Shown here: positions 1 to 5,082 of the stretch, piece by piece
How positions within the stretch are numbered: position 1 is the stretch's first letter
How the letters are laid out: every line of letters begins with the position of its first letter
Position numbers and translations under genes: made by a program
Assembly: GCA_021785155.1 (NCBI GenBank)
Contig: JAJYGE010000108.1
Coordinates: forward strand, 1-5,082
Length of the DNA: 5,082 bases
DNA from: Planctomycetota bacterium
GTDB lineage: Bacteria; Planctomycetota; Phycisphaerae; WQYP01
Direction of reading: 5' to 3'
Notes under the pieces: model-generated
Seen by the model: the letters and a program-made list of their open reading frames with translations, nothing else
Database searches by the model: none
Told to the model about the DNA's origin: nothing

Positions 1-27
1 CGACTCCCCGCGCTATTGGGCTGTGGG

Positions 28-33
28 TATAAT
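28..33 (+). promoter_or_regulatory. Candidate -10 element (TATAAT) for the nucleotidyltransferase gene
   Basis: A perfect TATAAT hexamer ends seven bases before the ATG at 41. If used, transcription would begin at or next to the start codon, giving a leaderless mRNA. No Shine-Dalgarno lies at normal spacing before the ATG, which fits. No recognisable -35 is seen in the few bases available upstream. The preceding TGGG resembles an extended -10 only loosely. An AT-rich hexamer can occur by chance, and an upstream operon promoter outside the window is also possible. Confidence 0.45.
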
Positions 34-40
34 CTTATCT

Positions 41-1288
41 ATGAATAAGGAAAGCAAACCCGATCGGCGGAGGATTGCCGCCGAGGTTGTCCAGACGTTG
101 CAGACCTCGGGCCATGAAGCCTATTTTGCCGGTGGATGCGTACGTGATCAGATCATGGGCAATACGCCCGAAGATTATGACATTGCCACTTCCGCACGCC
201 CGGAACAGGTCATGGAACTTTTTCCGCGCAGCATGCACGTTGGCGTGGCGTTTGGTGTGGTTATGGTGCGTCACCATGGTCGCCCCATGGAGGTTGCCAC
301 ATTTCGATCTGACGGCGTTTACTCCGATGGCCGACGGCCTGATTCCGTGACGTATACCACAGCTGAACATGATGCACAGCGACGAGATTTCACCTGTAAT
401 GGCCTGTTTTTTGATCCAGTGACCCAAAAGCTCATTGATTATGTCGGTGGGCAGGCGGATATTAACGCCAAGATTCTCCGGGCCATTGGTGAACCGCCCC
501 ACCGATTCCACGAAGATCATCTGCGTATGATGCGGGCAATACGCTTTGCGGCGCGTCTGCAATTTTCCATTGAACCGGTAACCTGGGCTGCGATTGTGGC
601 CAACGCCGAGAAATTATCAGAAATCAGCCGCGAACGCATCGGACAGGAATTACGCAAAATGCTGGTTCATCCGCAGCGCTGCGTAGCGGTAAAATTGCTG
701 CTTAACGGCGGATTGTTGCATACGTTCTGGCCGGAGCATCTTGAACCCACGGTTAAGGAAAACAATTTACCCATGCTTTCCGCTCTGCCGGGAAAAACTT
801 CCTTCCCGCTGGCTTTGGCGGCCATGCTGCTGGATTTGACCGTCCGACGAGCACATAATTCCGCCTCGGTGGCCATGCTATGCACAGCCTTGCAGGAAAA
901 TCTGGTGCTAAGCACGGAAGAAACACAGTGGACGCAATGGCTTTTGAACAATCTGCCAACCTTGGCCCAATGGCGAACGCTGCGTCTGGCCGCGTTCCGG
1001 CGGCTCTTGGCCCACATCTGGTCGTCGGATCTGCTGACGCTTTACGCCACGGCACATCCTGATGGTGCTGAAGTTCGACCTCTGACAGAACGTATTACTG
1101 AATTGAAAAAAAAGCCTTTGACACCAGATCGCTTTGTGAACGGCAGCGATTTAATTGCCATGGGTGTGCAGCCGGGGCCTCGATTTAAACTCTGGCTCGA
1201 AGAACTCTATGATCGCCAATTGGAAAACAACTTTGCGGATCGCGCCGTGGCTCTTAAAGCTGCCGAAGATTTAATTCATGGAATATAA
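41..1288 (+). CDS. cca: CCA tRNA nucleotidyltransferase / poly(A) polymerase family protein
   Basis: Class II nucleotidyltransferase that would add or repair the 3' CCA end of tRNA in the cytoplasm, using CTP and ATP. The 415-residue length is normal for the bacterial family. Visible motifs, numbered from the ATG at 41: FAGGCVRD at 29-36 (nucleotide-binding GG loop); EDYDIAT at 44-50, with D45 and D47 as the metal-binding catalytic acids; RRDFTCNGL at 114-122; and the base-recognition segment at 157-175 with E158, D159, R162, R165 and R168, followed by the helical RNA-binding body. The C-terminal part (about 360-405: GSDLIAMGVQPGPRF, then a helix with RAVALK) matches the tail of COG0617 proteins. 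A GTG at 23 is in frame and would add six residues. I prefer the ATG because the family core starts soon after it and a TATAAT lies across the extension. CCA-adding, A-adding and poly(A) polymerase activities cannot be told apart by eye; CCA-adding is the usual role when there is a single copy. Confidence 0.95.
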   Translation: MNKESKPDRRRIAAEVVQTLQTSGHEAYFAGGCVRDQIMGNTPEDYDIATSARPEQVMELFPRSMHVGVAFGVVMVRHHGRPMEVATFRSDGVYSDGRRPDSVTYTTAEHDAQRRDFTCNGLFFDPVTQKLIDYVGGQADINAKILRAIGEPPHRFHEDHLRMMRAIRFAARLQFSIEPVTWAAIVANAEKLSEISRERIGQELRKMLVHPQRCVAVKLLLNGGLLHTFWPEHLEPTVKENNLPMLSALPGKTSFPLALAAMLLDLTVRRAHNSASVAMLCTALQENLVLSTEETQWTQWLLNNLPTLAQWRTLRLAAFRRLLAHIWSSDLLTLYATAHPDGAEVRPLTERITELKKKPLTPDRFVNGSDLIAMGVQPGPRFKLWLEELYDRQLENNFADRAVALKAAEDLIHGI

Positions 1289-1455
1289 TGCCCCTTGGCC
1301 GCTGATCCATGCGGTACCGGCATGCCGCGTCCCACCTTGGAGTTCACCACACTGATAGCCGCCAAAGCAATGATAAAAAGAATCAGCAGCACCAGAATAC
1401 AGGCTGATGTAGCGGCCTGTGGCTTGCCGGGCATTGCAATATCAACGCGGGTCAT
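1276..1455 (-). CDS. Small single-pass membrane protein, unknown function
   Basis: A 59-residue reading frame on the - strand that I do not recognise. A hydrophilic N-terminus (residues 1-17, with R3 and K11) leads into an uninterrupted hydrophobic stretch at about 18-37 (ACILVLLILFIIALAAISVV). A basic, Gly/Pro/His-rich tail at 38-59 contains K40, R43 and K54. This is the pattern of a one-helix inner-membrane protein. An ATG at 1473 would add six residues, but the ATG at 1455 is chosen because GGAG sits five bases before it. A promoter-like pair lies upstream. The stop codon lies inside the end of the convergent nucleotidyltransferase gene, overlapping it by 13 bases. The + strand frame across this stretch gives no family-like protein. 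More tail charge than head charge hints at a cytoplasmic C-terminus, but weakly. Possible roles are a small membrane subunit or stress peptide, without direct evidence for either. Confidence 0.6.
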   Translation of the reverse strand: MTRVDIAMPGKPQAATSACILVLLILFIIALAAISVVNSKVGRGMPVPHGSAAKGHYIP

Positions 1456-1460
1456 ACTTA

Positions 1461-1464
1461 CTCC
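1461..1464 (-). promoter_or_regulatory. Shine-Dalgarno (GGAG) deciding the small gene's start
   Basis: On the - strand, GGAG is followed by TAAGT and then the ATG at 1455. The five-base spacing is good. It lies inside the longer alternative reading frame that starts at 1473, so it favours the shorter 59-residue product. Confidence 0.55.
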
Positions 1465-1488
1465 AAACGCCATGAAGGCTTGGCATAG

Positions 1489-1516
1489 AGTATATTGCAG
1501 ACAGCCTTACCGGCAA
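1489..1516 (-). promoter_or_regulatory. Candidate sigma70-type promoter for the small membrane protein
   Basis: Read on the - strand, TTGCCG (1516-1511, four of six consensus bases) is followed by a 16-base spacer and TATACT (1494-1489, five of six). The predicted start near 1482 leaves a short leader of about 26 bases that contains the GGAG at 1464-1461. Position, spacing and leader length are mutually consistent. The call rests on pattern matching only. Confidence 0.45.
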
Positions 1517-1615
1517 AACCGCCGCAAGCGCCTCCATTTTACATGGCCAAAGGTCCCCCGCGGGTGGAAATTGCACGCCATGCCGGATATTCTTTTTAAT
1601 AGTCTGTGACGGCAT

Positions 1616-1629
1616 TGAAATAAAATTCA
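1616..1629 (+). promoter_or_regulatory. AT-rich dyad with -10-like core upstream of the GbsR-type regulator
   Basis: TGAAATAAAATTCA is an imperfect palindrome, with TGAA/TTCA arms and a further matching pair inside. It lies about 31 bases before the regulator's ATG at 1661. The -10-like hexamer TAAAAT (1621-1626) is inside it, but no good -35 lies 16-18 bases upstream. MarR/GbsR proteins commonly bind AT-rich palindromes in their own promoters, so an autoregulatory operator is conceivable. AT-rich dyads this short also arise by chance. Confidence 0.25.
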
Positions 1630-1660
1630 CCGCACTGGACAAACATACGGAATTGACGGC

Positions 1661-2206
1661 ATGACTGATAACACCTCGAACACTCTGGCAGATTCCCGAC
1701 GGCAGTTTGTGGATTTATGGGGTCAGATGGCCGGCCACTGGGGTGTCAATCGTACCATGGCACAGATGCACGCGCTGTTGATGGTCTCCGCAGAGCCTAT
1801 GACCGCGGAACAAATCATGGAAGAACTACAGATTTCCCGCGGCAGTGTAAGCATGAATCTGCGTGATCTGGTGAATTGGGGCATCGTACGCCGCACCAGT
1901 TCACCGGGAGATCGCCGCGATTTTTTCACCACTGAAGGCGATGTATGGGTGATGTTTCAGAATATTTTTCGGGAGCGTAAACGGCGCGAACTCGATCCGC
2001 TGCTCAATCGCCTGGAACAGTGCCTGCAATCCGCCGGCAGTGTGCCAACGGATCCTGCGCAACAGGCCGGCCATGCGGCGTATGTGCAGAGAATGCAGGA
2101 ATTAATTCATTTTTTTTCCGTGTTTCATCGCATATTCGGGCGCATTGCGGAGCAGCCGCCGGGCAGTTTGGCCAAAATGACCGCTATGCTGGAACACATG
2201 TTGTAG
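1661..2206 (+). CDS. GbsR/MarR-family winged-helix transcriptional regulator
   Basis: A 181-residue DNA-binding protein of the GbsR-like branch (COG1510) of the MarR superfamily. Members sense osmolytes or other small molecules and usually repress nearby genes. The winged helix-turn-helix spans about residues 30-95: helix pair at 47-58 (MTAEQIMEELQI), recognition helix at 59-76 (SRGSVSMNLRDLVNWGIV) and the wing around 80-92 (SPGDRRDFFTTE). The GDRRDFF wing and the following ERKRRELDPL segment (105-114) are characteristic of GbsR-type proteins. The C-terminal helical part (about 95-181) would dimerise and bind an effector. The ATG at 1661 gives full family length but has no strong Shine-Dalgarno. 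The sensor kinase gene follows 91 bases downstream on the same strand, so the two may be co-transcribed. The effector and target genes cannot be read from the sequence. The family call is firm and the regulatory target is not. Confidence 0.88.
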   Translation: MTDNTSNTLADSRRQFVDLWGQMAGHWGVNRTMAQMHALLMVSAEPMTAEQIMEELQISRGSVSMNLRDLVNWGIVRRTSSPGDRRDFFTTEGDVWVMFQNIFRERKRRELDPLLNRLEQCLQSAGSVPTDPAQQAGHAAYVQRMQELIHFFSVFHRIFGRIAEQPPGSLAKMTAMLEHML

Positions 2207-2261
2207 TATTTGCCTGTTGTAGGGTTCGCCGCTGGCCAGAGACAATCGGCCCGATTATCAT

Positions 2262-2280
2262 CGCCAAGCGATTGCTGGCG
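2262..2280 (+). other. Stem-loop in the regulator-kinase gap
   Basis: CGCC and AGC (2262-2265 and 2267-2269, with A2266 bulged) can pair with GCT and GGCG (2274-2280) around a GATT loop. This gives a seven-pair GC-rich stem that ends 17 bases before the kinase ATG. It is followed by GGTTT rather than a run of T, so it is not a convincing terminator. It could affect translation or partial readthrough between the two genes, or be incidental. Confidence 0.35.
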
Positions 2281-2297
2281 GGTTTAGCGAGAAACGA

Positions 2298-4334
2298 ATG
2301 CATTTTGGGATTCGCAGAAAACTAATTGGCATGCTGGTGCTGGTCGGATTGCTGCCCATGGCGCTGAGCCTGATGGCGATTCTGGGCATTGGCGCGCGCG
2401 ACCGCATTAATACCATACAGGATGCGTATGTAGAGTTGGCGTCCGCCTGCGCACATGCCATTAGTTTTCAGCTTGAAGCCGAGGTGCGCCGTCTGAACTT
2501 CGCCGCCACGCTTCCCGAAGTGGTGCGTTTTATTCAGAAGCATAATAATATTCGCTCGCCCGCCGTTGCGACGGCTCAAAGCCGTCCGGCGTCCACGCGA
2601 AGCGCGACTGCAGGCGGCTCACACGAAAGCATATCCGTGTTGGTCAACAACCCCATAGCCCGGCGCATCCGGCTGATCACGGCCGATAAGCTTGGGCTTT
2701 ATCATGTGCTGGTTATTAATCGCCACGGCATGGTCATTGCGTCAGATGTAAAACCCGCAGTTCTGGATGTCCGCAAAAAATGGTGGTGGAAAATCGCTGA
2801 CAGCGGCATTAGTGGAACGTGTGTGATCGGATCGATATTTTCCGATCCAATTACCGGCTTGCCATCCATACCGATTATTGTGCCGGTGGTACACCCCGGC
2901 AGCGGCGTGTTGGTGGGATTTATTCTTGAGACCGTAAATGTTACCGCTTTGACCTATGAACTCCGGCTCTATCTGCCGCAAAGTCAGGCGGTGGCGCAGG
3001 TTTACGACCAGAAGCTCAATTCGCCGGTATTTATCCTTGGCAATGCGAAGCAGGCCCGCATTGGTCGTCAGCGATATATCGCCCTTCACGGTGGAAACCG
3101 CTCGGGCTGGATTGGTGATTTACTGGCCGGCTGCCTGATTGGTGATGCCACGGTTAAATTCAACCGGATGACGGAGATCATCAATCAGCCCAGTGTGGTG
3201 CCGCAATGGTGCATTATTTTAAGCCAATCTTCCCAGAACATTCTCGCCCCTATCCTCCGGCAGGCTGAAATGGTCGCCCTGGCGGGCGGATTGCTGATTC
3301 TGGGACTTTTTGCGCTGGGCTATGTTATCAGCAAGCGCGAAATTATTTACCCCATCCTGCGGCTGCGCGAAGCCACCAGTGCGGTCGGACGCGGCGAACT
3401 CAACATTCGCCTGCTATCACAGGATCAGGAAGATGTGATGTTCCGCAGCGATGAACTTGGCGAATTAGCGCGTGACTTTGATGAAATGACTCGCCGTCTG
3501 GCCGCCAATGTGCGGCAATTTGAGCAGGCCGCCAAAGCCAAACAGCGATTCATGGATCTGGCCGCCCATGAACTCCGAAGCCCCATATCCCATATTATGA
3601 CCACCACGCAATTAATTCTCCGGCAATTGGGCAGCGTCGGCATTGTTCGCCCCGCGCCGGGCGATACCGCCAATGCGTCCTTCGGCGAGATATATAAATC
3701 GGTTGATTCTATTTTGAAAAATTCCCGGCGACTTTCCAAAATTGTCACGGATCTGCTTAAACTCGTGCAGGAAGATGTCTTTACCACCAAGCCGCGCCGT
3801 GACCCGTTTGATCTGCGTAAAGTGATTCTTGATATCTGTGACCAGCAGAGCGGGTTTATCACCGCGCGTAAGCAAAGACTTGAACTGGTTCTGCCGGATG
3901 TTATTCCGACCATGTGGGGAGATTCGGATAAAATCGGGGACATCCTTTCCAATCTGCTAAGCAACGCCATCCGATTTTCACCGGATGGCGCGGTGGTGCG
4001 GGTGATGGTCAATGTGCTCGTGGGCGGCCAGATCGAACTTATTGTTGAGGATTCCGGATCCGGTATGCCCGATGAAGTCATGGCTGGACCATTCCAGCCA
4101 TTCCAGACGGGTGCTGACACCATGCAGCATCACAGCGGCGACGCCGGCGAAGAAGGCAGCCGCGGATTGGGGCTGGGGCTGGCCATTGTCCGGCGATTTG
4201 TGGAATTGCATGAAGGTCAGATTTTTATTCGACCGCTGCCCGCTGGAACACAGGTAAAAGTAATTCTTCCGCTGAACCTGGATGCCGACACACCGGCAGC
4301 GTTGACTGCAACGCCGGCGACATCGCCGTCGTAA
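2298..4334 (+). CDS. Membrane sensor histidine kinase (Cache-like sensor, HAMP, HisKA, HATPase)
   Basis: A 678-residue inner-membrane kinase that would autophosphorylate in response to an extracytoplasmic signal and pass the phosphate to a response regulator. Order of parts: TM1 about 10-30; extracytoplasmic region about 31-320 with Cache/PDC-like features (YHVLVINRHGMVIAS at 135-149, FSDPITGLPSIPIIVPV at 181-197, a GVLVGFILETVNV strand at 203-215, and VPQWCIILSQ at 301-310 near its end); TM2 about 325-345; HAMP about 346-405; HisKA with H-box LAAHELRSP and phospho-acceptor H424; and a Bergerat ATPase fold with N-box NLLSNAIRF (N556), G1 box DSGSGM (585-590), F-box around 598-602 and G2 box GLGLGLAIV (623-631). 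All catalytic boxes are intact. An Ala/Thr/Pro-rich tail (663-678) ends the protein. The ATG at 2298 fits because TM1 follows directly, and a weak GAGA lies upstream. No receiver domain or response regulator is present in the window. The ligand is unknown. Confidence 0.93.
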   Translation: MHFGIRRKLIGMLVLVGLLPMALSLMAILGIGARDRINTIQDAYVELASACAHAISFQLEAEVRRLNFAATLPEVVRFIQKHNNIRSPAVATAQSRPASTRSATAGGSHESISVLVNNPIARRIRLITADKLGLYHVLVINRHGMVIASDVKPAVLDVRKKWWWKIADSGISGTCVIGSIFSDPITGLPSIPIIVPVVHPGSGVLVGFILETVNVTALTYELRLYLPQSQAVAQVYDQKLNSPVFILGNAKQARIGRQRYIALHGGNRSGWIGDLLAGCLIGDATVKFNRMTEIINQPSVVPQWCIILSQSSQNILAPILRQAEMVALAGGLLILGLFALGYVISKREIIYPILRLREATSAVGRGELNIRLLSQDQEDVMFRSDELGELARDFDEMTRRLAANVRQFEQAAKAKQRFMDLAAHELRSPISHIMTTTQLILRQLGSVGIVRPAPGDTANASFGEIYKSVDSILKNSRRLSKIVTDLLKLVQEDVFTTKPRRDPFDLRKVILDICDQQSGFITARKQRLELVLPDVIPTMWGDSDKIGDILSNLLSNAIRFSPDGAVVRVMVNVLVGGQIELIVEDSGSGMPDEVMAGPFQPFQTGADTMQHHSGDAGEEGSRGLGLGLAIVRRFVELHEGQIFIRPLPAGTQVKVILPLNLDADTPAALTATPATSPS

Positions 4335-4494
4335 GCATAACCGGATCAACGATGGCGTTAATGTTCTTTTCATCTTTGGGCCGTATATTCTCATACGTCT
4401 GGCATGGATGCCCGTTGTACCGCAGCTTGCATGGCTCGGCGGGTTCGCATCACGATTGTGCGCCGCGAAGCGCGAAAATGCCATATAAATATCG

Positions 4495-4500
4495 AAAGGA
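4495..4500 (+). promoter_or_regulatory. Shine-Dalgarno (AAAGGA) of the DUF2231-like gene
   Basis: AAAGGA ends nine bases before the ATG at 4510 and supports that start, which also fits the membrane-family N-terminus. The rest of the 4335-4509 gap holds no convincing terminator for the kinase gene. A TATAAA at 4484-4489 has no -35 at normal spacing and would place the transcript start almost on this site, so it is a doubtful promoter. Confidence 0.55.
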
Positions 4501-4509
4501 CACACGATA

Positions 4510-5082
4510 ATGACAGGTATTATTCCCATTGCTGCTGCCACGAACTGGATCAAGTTCTTCGGACATTTTCACCCGCTGCTGGTGCACTTGCCGATCGGTT
4601 TTCTGGTGCTGTTGGGAGCATTGGAACTGGCCGGACGATTCAAGAAATTTGAACACATCACCGCAGCGCGCGGATTTATTCTGGTCATGCTGTCGGTTGC
4701 GGCGGTGTTCACAATTACCTGCGGCTGGCTGCTGGCCAGCGGTGGTGGTTATGGACATCGCATTTTATTCTGGCACCGCTGGCTGGGTACGTGCGTGGGC
4801 ATTTTGAGCATCGCACTGCTGGGGTTGTGGATTTATAAGAAAAAAGTCGGTGTCGCCTATTATTCCACGTTGGTTTCCGCGCTGGTGGTTATGACCCTTG
4901 CCGCGCATTTTGGCGGAACACTTACCTTTGGCAGTCGCTACTTAAGCAAGTACGCCCCGCCACTGCTTAAACCGTTATTAGTAGGTTATGCACCACGCAA
5001 GCTTTCCCCGCAGCCCGCCAATAATACCACCATAGCCGCCGCGTCAAACAGAGCCATGGCCATCCATCAGGCATCGGGCCCG
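4510..5082 (+). CDS. DUF2231-like four-helix membrane protein, 3' end cut by window
   Basis: The reading frame is open from the ATG at 4510 to the window end (191 codons, no stop), so the protein is incomplete at its C-terminus. The opening segment FGHFHPLLVHLPIGFLVL (residues 17-34, with H19, H21 and H26), FWHRWLG (87-93, H89) and the AAHFGGTLTFG motif (131-141, H133) match the conserved His pattern of DUF2231-type membrane modules. In planctomycetes and relatives these are often fused to a C-terminal c-type cytochrome. Four hydrophobic helices lie at about 23-41, 56-77, 89-108 and 117-132. The basic loops at 43-54 (R43, K45, K46, R54) and 109-112 (K110-K112) point to the cytoplasm, which places both termini outside. 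A Pro/Ala/Asn-rich linker begins at about 150. Haem binding by the histidines and a following cytochrome domain are inferences. No haem motif (CxxCH) is seen within the window. Confidence 0.8.
   Translation, partial: MTGIIPIAAATNWIKFFGHFHPLLVHLPIGFLVLLGALELAGRFKKFEHITAARGFILVMLSVAAVFTITCGWLLASGGGYGHRILFWHRWLGTCVGILSIALLGLWIYKKKVGVAYYSTLVSALVVMTLAAHFGGTLTFGSRYLSKYAPPLLKPLLVGYAPRKLSPQPANNTTIAAASNRAMAIHQASGP

Noticed and set aside
1295..1609. A + strand open frame of 104 codons in the region after the nucleotidyltransferase
   Set aside because: Its translation has no recognisable domain or hydrophobic pattern and no Shine-Dalgarno. The opposite strand gives a coherent small membrane protein with start signals.
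2199..2222. Direct repeat TGTTGTAG (2199-2206 and 2215-2222) at the regulator's stop codon
   Set aside because: At eight bases with only two copies, it is easily due to chance, and no function is suggested by its position.
3425..4123. A long - strand open frame (232 codons) opposite the kinase
   Set aside because: It lies wholly inside the kinase's conserved catalytic region. Its translation is rich in Ser, Arg and Thr with no domain pattern, as expected for a shadow frame.
4301..4330. Short hairpins at the 3' end of the kinase gene as a terminator
   Set aside because: CGTTG/CAACG and GGCGA/TCGCC pairs are inside the coding region and are not followed by a T-run.
4384..4389. TATATT as a -10 promoter for the DUF2231-like gene
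   Set aside because: There is no -35-like hexamer at 16-18 bases upstream, and it would leave a leader of over 110 bases with no visible structure to explain it.
4437..4456. GGTTCGCATC resembling a tRNA T-arm
   Set aside because: The T-loop lacks the expected A, the flanking bases do not form a five-pair stem, and no acceptor or anticodon arm can be drawn.
3978..4553. A - strand open frame of 191 codons across the kinase end and the following gap
   Set aside because: It crosses the kinase ATPase domain and the start of the DUF2231-like gene, and has no family motif. It is best explained as a shadow of the + strand genes.

Overview
The window carries four clear protein genes on the + strand, plus one small probable gene on the - strand. 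Base composition is moderate-GC. The organism is most likely a bacterium of the Planctomycetota or wider PVC group, possibly Phycisphaerae. The main clue is the last gene, a DUF2231-type membrane module of the kind often joined to a C-terminal c-type cytochrome in planctomycetes and their relatives. No taxonomic marker is present, so this is a moderate-to-low confidence inference.

Layout: (1) 41-1288 is a tRNA CCA-adding / poly(A) polymerase-family nucleotidyltransferase. A consensus TATAAT sits so close to its ATG that the mRNA may be leaderless. (2) 1276-1455 (-) is a 59-residue single-pass membrane protein of unknown function, supported by its own Shine-Dalgarno and a promoter-like pair. 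It converges on the first gene and overlaps its last 13 bases. (3) 1456-1660 is a control region between the small gene (-) and the next gene (+). (4) 1661-2206 is a GbsR/MarR-type winged-helix regulator. (5) 2298-4334 is a membrane sensor histidine kinase with a Cache-like extracytoplasmic domain, HAMP, HisKA and HATPase. It lies 91 bases downstream of the regulator on the same strand. (6) 4510-5082 is the N-terminal 191 residues of a DUF2231-like four-helix membrane protein, cut by the window end.

How they may work together: the nucleotidyltransferase is housekeeping (tRNA 3'-end maturation). The regulator and kinase may be co-transcribed and form a stimulus-response unit, with the kinase sensing a periplasmic ligand. 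No response regulator lies in the window, so the kinase's phosphorylation partner is unknown. The DUF2231-like gene may belong to a respiratory or redox membrane complex, and its link to the kinase is by position only. I found no RNA gene, CRISPR array, insertion sequence or convincing intrinsic terminator. I also found no strong evidence of a wholly new system. The most open questions are the small membrane protein and the regulator-kinase pairing.
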